From NCBI RefSeq assembly GCF_003340565.1, contig NZ_QPLK01000003.1:62001-126000 (forward strand): DNA of 64,000 bases. Reading direction: 5' to 3'. Source of the DNA: Rhodovulum sp. 12E13 (GTDB taxonomy: Bacteria; Pseudomonadota; Alphaproteobacteria; Rhodobacterales; Rhodobacteraceae). This document shows, one piece after another, positions 55,982-64,000 of the stretch (positions within the stretch are counted from its first letter, which is position 1; every line of letters starts with the position of its first letter). The position numbers were made by a program, and so were the translations under genes. A model generated the notes under the pieces. That model was given only the letters and a program-made list of their open reading frames with translations. It searched no databases and was not told where the DNA came from.

Positions 55982-56719
55982 TCAGCCTCGCGTCAGTGCG
56001 CCGGCGACGTGGCGCTCGATGGCGTCGACCGGCTCGTGGGTGAGGTTGCGGTCGACCTCGCCCACCACGCGCCCCTTCACCTCCTTGTGCAGCTGGTCGC
56101 GCAGCGCGCCCAGCACGCGGGGGGCGGCCACCAGGACGATCCGGTCGAAGGCGCCCTTGTGCGCCAGGTCGTAGAGCCGGTCGGCAAGGTCGTGGGCGAA
56201 GCGCTCCTTCGCCAGCCGGTGCCAGTCGGTATCCTCCATGCCCGAGCGCTGCTGCACGCCAGTATCCTGCATCCGCCCCGGCCGGTCGGTGCCCTGCTCG
56301 GAGGTGGCGGGGTTTTCCTGTTCCTCCTTCCCGACGACGACGAAGTTGGGGTTTTCCGCGTCGGTCTCGTTGCGCAGAAACAGCGCCTTCTCGCTGTCGG
56401 CCACGAGGATCCAGGTGCCGTGCGTCAGCACTGCCGCCTGCGGCACGTCGCTTTCCCAGGGGCCCTGCCGCCCGCGGCGGGGCGGGCGCGGGCCGGTGCC
56501 GTGCAGGCCGCCGAGATTGCCTTCGCCCTCTTCGTCTTCCTTCGTCACGCGGGTCGCACCGGGGCGCGAGGCGGTGGCGCGCTTGTGCTCGTCGCGGGTG
56601 CCGACCTGCCGCTCGAGATCGCCCTCGGCGCGCCCCTGGTGGCCCGGCGTGGCCGGCTCGCTTTCCAGATATTGCTGCGTCTCCTGCGCTCCATCCCGGG
56701 AGCGCTTGCGGTCTGCCAT
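55982..56719 (-). CDS. Host-attachment-family protein with charged N-terminal extension
   Basis: A 245-residue cytoplasmic-looking protein with AGGAGGAC before the ATG. Residues about 96-245 match the host attachment protein family (related to archaeal release-factor-1-like folds): QAAVLTHGTWILVADSEKAL, AKERFAHDLADRLYDLAHKG and FDRIVLVAAPRVLGALRDQL. Residues 1-95 are a separate charged, disordered segment (ATPGHQGRAEGDLERQVGTR, then RVTKEDEEGEGNLGG). The extension looks like a second small protein fused in frame. Named from an Agrobacterium-plant screen; real biochemical role unknown. Confidence 0.8.
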   Translation of the reverse strand: MADRKRSRDGAQETQQYLESEPATPGHQGRAEGDLERQVGTRDEHKRATASRPGATRVTKEDEEGEGNLGGLHGTGPRPPRRGRQGPWESDVPQAAVLTHGTWILVADSEKALFLRNETDAENPNFVVVGKEEQENPATSEQGTDRPGRMQDTGVQQRSGMEDTDWHRLAKERFAHDLADRLYDLAHKGAFDRIVLVAAPRVLGALRDQLHKEVKGRVVGEVDRNLTHEPVDAIERHVAGALTRG

Positions 56720-56793
56720 GATCCGTCCTCCTGTCTTCGAGGGAAGAACCCCCACCGTCGGGGGCTGTTCCTGCCGCCTCCCGCCTCGGGCCG

Positions 56794-57423
56794 TCAGACC
56801 ACGGCGCGGATCAGCGGCTCCCACTGTGCCCGAAGCGGACGGTACAGGCGTTGCGGCTTGTCAAATACGGCGAGGCCCTGCTCGGCGAGGTCGGCATAGG
56901 CGACCCGTTCGGAGAGGCGCGCCACCGGCTCCTGCCCGATCCTGCGGAACACGCCCTCGAAACGCTCCACCACCCGGTCGCGCGGGCGCATCCGGTTGGC
57001 GACGAGATGCACATCGACCTTGCCCTTGCGCACCCGCTTGAGCTCGGCCAGGTCCTTCAGGAAGCGCCGCGTGGACTCGACGTCGAACATCGAGGGCAGC
57101 ACCGGGCAGATCAGCGCCCTGGCATCGGCGACCAGCGCCCTGGCCTCGTCGGTCTCCAGCGCGCCGGGGCTGTCGACCACCAGCCAGTCGAGCGTGGCAG
57201 GCGCCTTGTCGAGCGCCTTGGGCGAGGCCCAGTCGACGCTCGCGATCTCCACCGCCCCCCTTGGCCGCCGCTTGAGCCAGCGGACGGTCGAGCGCTGCGG
57301 ATCGGCATCGGCCAGCCCCACCTTCCAGCCCCCGTCGGCCAGCGCCGCGGCAAGCGTGACCGCCACGGTCGTCTTGCCCACCCCGCCCTTGCGGTTGGCG
57401 ATCAGCACCGTCTTCACGCGCAT
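56794..57423 (-). CDS. Orphan ParA/MinD-like ATPase
   Basis: A 209-residue P-loop ATPase. The deviant Walker A is in NRKGGVGKTTVAVTLAAALA, and Walker B-like region is LDWLVVDSPGALETDEAR. No ParB, MinC/E or conjugation genes adjoin it, and it lacks the N-terminal helix-turn-helix of plasmid ParA type Ia. It starts at MRVKTVLIANRKGG with GGAGGAC. It may position a protein or complex (as McdA or PpfA do) rather than a replicon. It lies 74 nt upstream of the host-attachment-family gene, same strand. Confidence 0.88.
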   Translation of the reverse strand: MRVKTVLIANRKGGVGKTTVAVTLAAALADGGWKVGLADADPQRSTVRWLKRRPRGAVEIASVDWASPKALDKAPATLDWLVVDSPGALETDEARALVADARALICPVLPSMFDVESTRRFLKDLAELKRVRKGKVDVHLVANRMRPRDRVVERFEGVFRRIGQEPVARLSERVAYADLAEQGLAVFDKPQRLYRPLRAQWEPLIRAVV

Positions 57424-57537
57424 GTCCTCCCTGCCCGGAGCGCCCAGCCTAGCCGCCGGGCGCAAGGGCACAAGCACCTGCCGGCCCCGACCGGAGCAAC
57501 CCCTCCCCCTGATGCCGGGCGGCCGCCGTCAGAAAGT

Positions 57538-57618
57538 GCGTATTTGGAACAGAAAGAAGCAGCCATGGCGCGGCGGGGGTCCGCGGCGCGGCCCTGTTTC
57601 TTTCTGTTCCAAATACGC
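57538..57618. repeat. Inverted pair of the dispersed repeat before prfC
   Basis: Left copy 57538-57562 (GCGTATTTGGAACAGAAAG + AAGCAG). Right copy 57594-57618 is its reverse complement with one mismatch. The 25-bp arms are separated by 31 nt. It sits in the divergent parA-prfC region and could form a long hairpin in DNA or RNA. Confidence 0.75.
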
Positions 57619-57701
57619 GAGTCCCGACGGCTACGCTCGGCGCCGCATTGCGCCGATGCGCGTGTTTGCGCCGGTCTCGCGGCGGCTCTATATGCCCGGC
57701 C

Positions 57702-59330
57702 ATGCCAGATGCCTCCGCCGCGCCCACGAACCGCCCCGCCCTGCCGCCCGAGATCGCGCGCAGGCGCACCTTCGCCATCATCTCGCACCCCGACGCCGGC
57801 AAGACGACGCTGACCGAGAAGTTCCTGCTCTACGGCGGCGCGATCCAGATGGCGGGGCAGGTGCGCGCCAAGGGCGAGGCGCGGCGCACGCGCTCCGACT
57901 ACATGCAGATGGAGAAGGACCGGGGCATCAGCGTCAGCGCCTCGGCGATGTCGTTCGACTATACCAGCGGCGACCGGGCGTTCCGCTTCAACCTCGTCGA
58001 CACGCCCGGCCACTCGGATTTCTCCGAGGATACCTATCGCACGCTCACCGCCGTCGACGCGGCCATCATGGTGATCGACGGGGCGAAGGGCGTGGAGAGC
58101 CAGACGCGCAAGCTGTTCGAGGTCTGCCGTCTGCGCGACCTGCCGATCCTGACCTTCTGCAACAAGATGGACCGCGAGAGCCGCGACACCTTCGACATCG
58201 TCGACGAGATCCAGGAGATGCTGGCGATCGACGTGACGCCGGCCTCCTGGCCCATCGGCAAGGGCTCGGACTTCCTCGGCTGCTACGACATCCTGCGCGA
58301 CCGGCTGGAGCTGATGGACCGTGCCGACCGCAACCGCGTGGCCGAGTCGATCCGGATCGACGGTCTGGACGACCCGAAGCTGGCCGAGCACGTCCCCGCT
58401 CACCTGCTCGACCAGCTCCGCGAAGAGGTCGAGATGGCGCGCGAACTGCTGCCGCCGCTCGATCTGCAAGCGGTCCACGAGGGCACGCTCACGCCGATCT
58501 GGTTCGGCTCGGCCATCAACTCGTTCGGCGTGAAGGAGCTGATGGACGGCGTGGCCGCCTACGCGCCCGAGCCGCAGCCGCAATCGGCCACCCCCCGCCA
58601 GATCGCCCCCGAAGAGGGCAAGGTGTCGGGCTTCGTCTTCAAGGTGCAGGCCAACATGGACCCCAGGCACCGCGACCGGGTCGCCTTCGTGCGCCTCGCC
58701 TCGGGACATTTCACGCGCGGCATGAAGCTGACCCACGTGCGCACGAAGAAGCCGATGACGGTGTCGGCGCCGGTGCTGTTTCTCGCCTCCGACCGGGAGC
58801 TTGCGGAAGAGGCCTGGGCCGGCGACATCATGGGCATCCCCAACCACGGGCAGTTGCGCATCGGCGACACCCTGACCGAGGGCGAGGCGCTGAAGGTGAC
58901 CGGCATCCCCTCGTTCGCGCCCGAGCTGCTGCAGGCCTGCCGACCGGGCGACCCGCTCAAGGCCAAGCACCTCGACAAGGCGCTGACCCAGTTCGCAGAG
59001 GAAGGCGCGGCCAAGGTCTTCAAGCCGGTCGTGGGCTCGGGCTTCATCGTCGGCGTCGTCGGCCAGCTGCAGTTCGACGTGCTGGCAAGCCGGATCGAGC
59101 TGGAATACGGATTGCCCGTGCGCTTCGAGCCCTCGCAGTTCACCTCGGCGCGCTGGGTGACCGGGCCGAAGGCGGCGGTGGAGAGATTCGCCGCCGCCAA
59201 CAAGGGCCACATGGCCGAGGACAACGACGGCGATCTCGTCTACCTGACCCGGCTGCAGTGGGACATCGACCGCGTGGAGCGGGATTACCCCGACCTGACG
59301 CTCAGCGCGACGAAGGAGATGATGGTCTGA
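57702..59330 (+). CDS. prfC: Peptide chain release factor 3
   Basis: GTPase that recycles RF1/RF2 after termination. It has 542 residues. G1 in ISHPDAGKTTLTEKFLLYGG, G2 near MEKDRGISVSASAMSFDY, G3 DTPGHSDFSEDTYR, G4 CNKMDRE. The length and FGSAINSFGVKELMDGVAAY separate it from EF-G. Start at the ATG MPDASAAP; an in-frame ATG at 57648 lacks homology. Confidence 0.96.
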   Translation: MPDASAAPTNRPALPPEIARRRTFAIISHPDAGKTTLTEKFLLYGGAIQMAGQVRAKGEARRTRSDYMQMEKDRGISVSASAMSFDYTSGDRAFRFNLVDTPGHSDFSEDTYRTLTAVDAAIMVIDGAKGVESQTRKLFEVCRLRDLPILTFCNKMDRESRDTFDIVDEIQEMLAIDVTPASWPIGKGSDFLGCYDILRDRLELMDRADRNRVAESIRIDGLDDPKLAEHVPAHLLDQLREEVEMARELLPPLDLQAVHEGTLTPIWFGSAINSFGVKELMDGVAAYAPEPQPQSATPRQIAPEEGKVSGFVFKVQANMDPRHRDRVAFVRLASGHFTRGMKLTHVRTKKPMTVSAPVLFLASDRELAEEAWAGDIMGIPNHGQLRIGDTLTEGEALKVTGIPSFAPELLQACRPGDPLKAKHLDKALTQFAEEGAAKVFKPVVGSGFIVGVVGQLQFDVLASRIELEYGLPVRFEPSQFTSARWVTGPKAAVERFAAANKGHMAEDNDGDLVYLTRLQWDIDRVERDYPDLTLSATKEMMV

Positions 59331-59375
59331 GACCGGCGCACCGCCAAGCCGCCGTCCCTGCGCCCGGGCCGACCG

Positions 59376-59597
59376 TCAGGCCGCCCGCCGGGTGAAGGGG
59401 GTCAGGCCGCGGTGGCGGCCTGTCACGCCGAGGGCCTCTCGCAGGGCCTCGCGCTCGAACTCCGACCAGCGGTCGCGGCCCCACGAGCGGCGCTGGGCCT
59501 CCAGCAGCGTGGCCGCCGTCAGCGCCAGGACGGCGAGCACCACCGCCACCATTCCGCCCGTCATCAACAGAATCGTATAGGTCGTCTCGTCGAGCAT
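59376..59597 (-). CDS. Small single-span membrane protein
   Basis: A 73-residue protein: one membrane helix near the N-terminus (ILLMTGGMVAVVLAVLALTA) and a basic cytoplasmic tail (EAQRRSWGRDRWSEFEREAL). GGAGCGATG gives a modest ribosome-binding site. Convergent with prfC and divergent from soeA (219-nt gap). No family recognised. Confidence 0.6.
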   Translation of the reverse strand: MLDETTYTILLMTGGMVAVVLAVLALTAATLLEAQRRSWGRDRWSEFEREALREALGVTGRHRGLTPFTRRAA

Positions 59598-59816
59598 CGC
59601 TCCGCCCTCGCTCTGCGCCTTCGTTCTGATCGGCCTGCCCAACGTGCCTGCCGCTCCGGGCGCCCCGGGGGCGCGCTCCGGGCAATCGCGGGGCATTTCC
59701 GCGCAAGAATGGGGCAACCCGGTGCCGGGGGTCCGGCGCGCTCGCGAGGCCAGGCCGGCTGGCGGCGCGCGACGCTCGCAGGGCGGCTCTGGACCCCGCC
59801 CCCCATCCCTGTCTAG

Positions 59817-62687
59817 ATGCGCCGCATGGGAGTGGGGAAGCAGCACCCCGGCGCCGCGCGAGGCGGAGAGCCGGGACGGACGGGACAACCGGCGCTTGAT
59901 CTGTCGCCGCGCGTCTCGGACGAGATCCGCAAGACGACCTGTTACATGTGCGCCTGTCGCTGCGGCATCGACGTGCACATGAAGACGGGGCCGGACGGCG
60001 AAAAGCGCGTCGCCTATATCGAGGGAAACCGCGACCACCCGGTCAATCGCGGCGTGCTCTGCGCCAAGGGCTCGGCCGGGATCATGCAGGTCAACGCGCC
60101 GTCGCGCCTGCGGGCGCCGCTGCGGCGGGTCGGCCCCCGCGGCTCCGGCGAGTTCGAGGAGATCAGCTGGGAGGAGGCGCTGCAGACGGCCGTGGAGTGG
60201 CTCAGGCCCCTGCGCGAGAGCGCGCCGGAAAAGCTCGCCTTCTTCACCGGGCGCGACCAGTCGCAGAGCTTCACGGGCTTGTGGGCACAGATGTTCGGCA
60301 CTCCGAACTACGCCGCGCATGGCGGCTTCTGCTCGGTCAACATGGCGGCGGGGGGTATCTACACGCTCGGCGGCGCCTTCTGGGAGTTCGGCCAGCCCGA
60401 CTGGGAGCGGACGGAGCTGTTCGTGCTGTTCGGCGTGGCCGAGGATCACGACTCCAATCCCATCAAGATGGGTCTGGGCGAGTTGAAGGCGCGCGGCGCG
60501 AGGGTGATCGGCATCAACCCGATCCGCACCGGCTACAACGCGGTGGCCGACGAATGGGTGGGCGTGACGCCCGGCACCGACGGCCTCTTGATCCTGTCGC
60601 TGATCCATACCCTTCTGCAGGCCGGCCGCGTCGACGCCGACTATCTCGCGCGATGGACGAACGCGCCCTGCCTCGTCGGCCCCGACGGGCTGCTGCTGAG
60701 GGACGAGGGCGGCAAGCTCCTGGTCGTCGACCGGGCGACCGGCGCCCCGGCCGCCTTCGACGCCCGCGGCGTGCGCCCCGACCTCGGCGGCACGCTGGAG
60801 CGCGACGGCGAGACCTGCCGCACCGTCTTTCACCACCTCGCCGCCCGTTATCTCGACCGGCACTATGCGCCCGAGGCCGTGGCCGATCGCGTCGGCGTCT
60901 CCGCCGATCGCATCCGCGCGCTGGCCGCGCAGATCGCCCATGCCGCCTTCGACAAGGCGGTCCACGTCGCCCAGCCCTGGACCGACTTTCGCGGCGAGAG
61001 CCACGACGGCTTCACCGCGCGCCCGGTCTCGATGCACGCCATGCGGGGCATCTCGGCGCACGCCAACGGCTTCCACACCGCCCGCGCGCTGCACCTGCTT
61101 CAGGCGCTGATCGGCTCTGTCGAGGCGCCCGGCGGCTTCCGCTTCAAGCCGCCCTACCCCAAGCCTGCGCACGCCCATCCGCGCCCGCACGCCGACCACA
61201 GCCCCGGCACGCCCCTCGCCGGCCCGCATCTGGGTTACCCCCTTGGCCCGGAGGACCTGGCGATCGACGAGGACGGCACGCCGCAGCGGATCGACAAGGC
61301 GTTCACCTGGGAGCACCCCCTCGCCGTCCACGGGATGCTGCACTCGGTGATCGCCAACGCCCATGCGGGCGACCCCTACCGGATCGACACGCTGTTTCTC
61401 TACATGGCGAACATGGCGTGGAACTCGGCGATGAATACGTCCGAGACGATGGCCAAGCTGACCGATACCGACGAGAACGGCGACTACGTCATCCCCCGGA
61501 TCATCTACTCCGACGCCTACTCGTCGGAGATGGTGGCCTATGCCGATCTCGTCCTGCCCGACACGACCTATCTGGAGCGGCACGACTGCATCTCGCTGCT
61601 CGACCGGCCGATCTGCGAGGCCGACATGGCCGCCGACGCGATTCGCTGGCCGGTGGTGGCGCCCGATCGTGACGTGCGCCCCTTCCAGAGCGTGCTGATC
61701 GACCTCGCCGGCCGCCTGAAGCTGCCGAGCTTCGTCGACGAGGCGGGCGAACCGCTCTACGCCGACTACGCCGACTACATGGTCAACCACCAGCGCCGCC
61801 CCGGCGTGGGCCCCCTGATGGGCTGGCGCGGCAACGGCGACGAGACGGGCCGCGGCGCCCCGAACCCCGCCCAGATCGACCGCTACATCGAGGCGGGCGG
61901 CTTCTGCACCGCCGAGATCCCCGACGAGGCGCGCTTCATGAAGCCGTGGAACGCCGCCTACCAGGACTGGGCCGTGCAGCTTGGCCTCTACGATGCCCCC
62001 CAGCCCTACCTGCTGGAGCTTTGGTCCGAGCCGCTGCGCCGCTTCCAGCGCGCCGCCGAGGGCCAGGGGCCGCGCCAGCCGCCCGAGCACCTGCGCGAGC
62101 GCGTGCGCCGCGCGATGGATCCGCTGCCCCACTGGGAGGCGACCGCCGAGCCGCATGCCGAGGGCGACTTCCCCCTCCACGCCCTCACCCAGCGGCCGAT
62201 GGCGATGTATCACTCCTGGGGCTCGCAGAACGCCTGGCTACGCCAGATCCACGGGATGAACCCGCTCTTCGTGCCCACCGAGATCTGGCAGCGCGAGGGC
62301 TTCGAGGAGGGCGACTGGGCGAAGCTCACCTCGCCCCATGCCGAGATCGTCGTGCCCGTCGCCCACATGGCCGCGCTCAACCCCCGTACCGTCTGGACAT
62401 GGAACGCCATCGGCAAGCGCAAGGGCGCCTGGGCCCTGGAGAAGGATGCCGAAGAAACCGAAAAGGGATTTCTTCTCAATCACCTGATCGGCGATCTTCT
62501 GCCACCGCGCGAAGACGGCATGCGCTGGTCGAACTCCGACCCCGTCACCGGGCAGGCGGCGTGGTTCGACCTGCGCGTGCGGATCGAAAAGGTCGCGCCC
62601 CCCGCGCGCACCCTGCCCGAGACGGGCGTACAGCGCTCCCCCGTGGGCACCGGCCCGAGCGCCCTCGCCTGGAAGGTGGGGGCGTGA
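59817..62687 (+). CDS. soeA: Sulfite dehydrogenase molybdopterin subunit SoeA
   Basis: Cytoplasmic molybdenum subunit of the membrane-bound SoeABC complex that oxidises sulfite to sulfate. It has 956 residues, close to Allochromatium SoeA. An N-terminal [4Fe-4S] site is in TTCYMCACRCGIDVHM ... GVLCAKGSAGIM; no Tat signal is present, as in SoeA. Molybdopterin-binding regions follow (FCSVNMAAGG, GVAEDHDSNPIKMG, DLVLPDTTYLERHDCISLLD) and the C-terminal dinucleotide-binding domain. The exact start is uncertain (ATG at 59817 or 59826; no clear RBS). Assigned to SoeA by its operon of a 4-cluster ferredoxin subunit and a DmsC-type anchor. Confidence 0.88.
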   Translation: MRRMGVGKQHPGAARGGEPGRTGQPALDLSPRVSDEIRKTTCYMCACRCGIDVHMKTGPDGEKRVAYIEGNRDHPVNRGVLCAKGSAGIMQVNAPSRLRAPLRRVGPRGSGEFEEISWEEALQTAVEWLRPLRESAPEKLAFFTGRDQSQSFTGLWAQMFGTPNYAAHGGFCSVNMAAGGIYTLGGAFWEFGQPDWERTELFVLFGVAEDHDSNPIKMGLGELKARGARVIGINPIRTGYNAVADEWVGVTPGTDGLLILSLIHTLLQAGRVDADYLARWTNAPCLVGPDGLLLRDEGGKLLVVDRATGAPAAFDARGVRPDLGGTLERDGETCRTVFHHLAARYLDRHYAPEAVADRVGVSADRIRALAAQIAHAAFDKAVHVAQPWTDFRGESHDGFTARPVSMHAMRGISAHANGFHTARALHLLQALIGSVEAPGGFRFKPPYPKPAHAHPRPHADHSPGTPLAGPHLGYPLGPEDLAIDEDGTPQRIDKAFTWEHPLAVHGMLHSVIANAHAGDPYRIDTLFLYMANMAWNSAMNTSETMAKLTDTDENGDYVIPRIIYSDAYSSEMVAYADLVLPDTTYLERHDCISLLDRPICEADMAADAIRWPVVAPDRDVRPFQSVLIDLAGRLKLPSFVDEAGEPLYADYADYMVNHQRRPGVGPLMGWRGNGDETGRGAPNPAQIDRYIEAGGFCTAEIPDEARFMKPWNAAYQDWAVQLGLYDAPQPYLLELWSEPLRRFQRAAEGQGPRQPPEHLRERVRRAMDPLPHWEATAEPHAEGDFPLHALTQRPMAMYHSWGSQNAWLRQIHGMNPLFVPTEIWQREGFEEGDWAKLTSPHAEIVVPVAHMAALNPRTVWTWNAIGKRKGAWALEKDAEETEKGFLLNHLIGDLLPPREDGMRWSNSDPVTGQAAWFDLRVRIEKVAPPARTLPETGVQRSPVGTGPSALAWKVGA

Positions 62688-62736
62688 GCGCGCACCGGCC
62701 CGACGTGACGCAGACCGAGACGAGACGGATGCCCCG

Positions 62737-63483
62737 ATGACCGACCTTCCTGCCGAAACCCAGCGCAAGATGGGCCTCGTGATCGACCTCGACACCTGTG
62801 TCGGCTGCCACGCCTGCGTGGTCGCCTGCAAGGGCTGGAACACCGAGGGTTACGGCGCGCCACTGTCCGATCAGAACCCCTACGGATCAGACCCCTCGGG
62901 GACGTTCCTCAACCGCGTGCACAGCTACGAGGTGCAACCCGAGCGCGGCCCGGCCCAGCTCGTGCATTTCCCCAAGAGCTGCCTGCACTGCGAGGATGCC
63001 CCCTGCGTCACCGTCTGCCCCACCGGCGCCAGCTACAAGCGCGAGGACGACGGGATCGTGCTGGTCAACGAATCCAGCTGCATCGGCTGCGGCCTGTGCG
63101 CCTGGGCCTGCCCCTACGGCGCCCGCGAGATGGACATCGCGGCCGGCGTGATGAAGAAGTGCACGCTCTGCGTCGACCGGATCTACAACGAGCACATCCC
63201 CGAGGAAGACCGCGTGCCCGCCTGCGTGCGCACCTGCCCCGCCGGAGCGCGCCATTTCGGCGACCTTGGCGACCCGGACTCGGAGGTGTCGCGGCTCGTC
63301 GCCGAGCGCGACGGGATCGACCTGATGCCCGAGATGGGCACGAGGCCCGTCAACAAGTATCTCCCGCCGCGTCCGCGCGACGAGGAGCCGGTGATGGACG
63401 TGCTCGGCCCCCTGCTCGAGCCGGTGGCCGATACGCCCGACGGCCTGCTCGGCTGGCTCGACCGACAGCTGTCGAAGCTCTGA
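62737..63483 (+). CDS. soeB: Sulfite dehydrogenase iron-sulfur subunit SoeB
   Basis: Electron-transfer subunit with four [4Fe-4S] cluster motifs: CVGCHACVVACK, CLHCEDAPCVTVCPTG, CIGCGLCAWACPYG and CTLCVDRIYN ... CVRTCPAGARHFG. It has 248 residues and carries electrons from SoeA to the membrane anchor. It begins 49 nt after soeA. Confidence 0.92.
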   Translation: MTDLPAETQRKMGLVIDLDTCVGCHACVVACKGWNTEGYGAPLSDQNPYGSDPSGTFLNRVHSYEVQPERGPAQLVHFPKSCLHCEDAPCVTVCPTGASYKREDDGIVLVNESSCIGCGLCAWACPYGAREMDIAAGVMKKCTLCVDRIYNEHIPEEDRVPACVRTCPAGARHFGDLGDPDSEVSRLVAERDGIDLMPEMGTRPVNKYLPPRPRDEEPVMDVLGPLLEPVADTPDGLLGWLDRQLSKL

Positions 63484-63487
63484 GCCC

Positions 63488-64000
63488 ATGCATCCCGCTC
63501 CCTCCGTCATCGTCTTCACGACGCTCTCGGGGCTCGGCTTCGGCCTGCTCACCTTCCTCGCGCTCGGCCTGCCGGCGCTCAGCGGCTGGGCGGCCTTCTG
63601 GGGCTACGGCGCCGGCTTTGCCCTGGCGATCGGCGGGCTGATCTCGTCGACCTTCCACCTCGGTCACCCCGAGCGGGCGCTTCTCGCCTTCACCCAGTGG
63701 CGCACATCGTGGCTCTCGCGCGAGGCGTGGGCCTCGGTCGCGGCGCTGACGGTCACCGGCCTGCACGCGATCGGCCCCGTCTTTCTGGGCACGCGATTCG
63801 CCCTGCTCGGCGGGCTCGGCGCGGGCCTCTGCGTGATCACCGTCTTTACCACCTCGATGATCTACGCCTCGATCCGGGCGGTGCCGCGCTGGCACCAGCC
63901 CGCCACGCCGCCGCTCTATCTGTTGCTGTCGCTCGCCGGGGGCGCCCTGCTGGCCGGGCAGGCGCCGGCCGCCGCGGTGCTGCTGGCGGCCGCGGGTGCA
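63488..64000 (+). CDS. soeC: Sulfite dehydrogenase membrane anchor SoeC (3' end cut off)
   Basis: DmsC/NrfD-type membrane anchor passing electrons to the quinone pool. 171 residues are visible with about five hydrophobic spans, starting MHPAPSVIVFTTLSGLGFGL; STFHLGHPERALLAFTQWRT is the DmsC-family block. The ATG lies 4 nt after the soeB stop. The gene continues past the right edge of the window. Confidence 0.88.
   Translation, partial: MHPAPSVIVFTTLSGLGFGLLTFLALGLPALSGWAAFWGYGAGFALAIGGLISSTFHLGHPERALLAFTQWRTSWLSREAWASVAALTVTGLHAIGPVFLGTRFALLGGLGAGLCVITVFTTSMIYASIRAVPRWHQPATPPLYLLLSLAGGALLAGQAPAAAVLLAAAGA

Noticed and set aside
55228-56043. Open frames in the 768-nt gap before the RTX/Hint gene
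   Set aside because: Arg/Pro-rich products without domains or ribosome-binding sites; they look like non-coding GC-rich sequence.
55982-57423. Prophage or plasmid island suggested by 'host attachment' and ParA names
   Set aside because: No integrase, replication, capsid or att repeats; the flanking genes are core housekeeping. The names come from family labels, not phage function.
59817-64000. Formate dehydrogenase, polysulfide reductase or DMSO reductase instead of SoeABC
   Set aside because: No Tat signal on the large subunit, and the A/B/C layout and length fit SoeABC better. The alternative cannot be fully excluded without phylogeny.

Overview
The window is a very GC-rich chromosomal segment of an alphaproteobacterium, almost certainly a member of the Rhodobacterales (Rhodobacteraceae/Roseobacter group). 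This rests on gene content and order. The coxB-ctaB-small protein-ctaG-coxC-SURF1-thrC-M16 protease-GNAT block, the ChpT phosphotransferase, the long L21 protein beside L27, GNAT and Obg, the class II ribonucleotide reductase, a VPLPA-CTERM protein, an RTX/Hint protein and SoeABC are all typical of that order. Species cannot be read from the sequence.

Layout. 1-5084 (minus): urease operon ureD-ureA-[HD hydrolase]-[membrane protein]-ureB-[Lys/Ala/Pro-rich protein]-[33-aa ORF]-[102-aa protein]-ureC, running off the left edge. 5264-11942 (plus): pyrC, dnaB, a DUF1194 protein, then alr-mlaE-mlaF with 4-nt overlaps. 11939-17051: a LysM protein, a LOG-family protein, ornithine-lipid genes olsB-olsA, and a divergent DUF3553/chpT pair. 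17142-22403 (minus): rplU-rpmA-GNAT-obg-proB-proA. 22626-29371: a small membrane protein, nrdJ with candidate NrdR boxes, a MltB-type lytic transglycosylase and a VPLPA-CTERM protein. 29464-37204 (minus): cytochrome c oxidase subunits II and III with assembly factors, followed by thrC, an M16 protease and a GNAT. 37693-44059 (plus): tldD, dprA, topA and a CsbD-like protein. 44148-46994: rplM-rpsI diverging from speD-speE. 47002-52355: a thioesterase, an ECHDC3-like crotonase, a membrane spermidine-synthase-like fusion and a dimethylglycine/sarcosine dehydrogenase-like flavoprotein. 52721-59330: an RTX/Hint protein, a host-attachment-family protein, an orphan ParA and prfC. 59376-64000: a small membrane protein and the sulfite dehydrogenase operon soeABC, cut by the right edge.

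Most of the window is core housekeeping. I see no prophage, integrase, IS element, CRISPR array, rRNA or tRNA gene. The less explained material is: five uncharacterised or accessory ORFs woven between the urease structural genes; a dispersed intergenic repeat with core GCGTATTTGGAACAGAAAG, including a near-perfect inverted pair before prfC; a perfect 26-bp palindrome after nrdJ; paired NrdR-like boxes before nrdJ; a CtrA-like box before dprA; and a possible structured leader before speD. I did not find an obviously new multi-gene system. The urease insert and the repeat family come closest.
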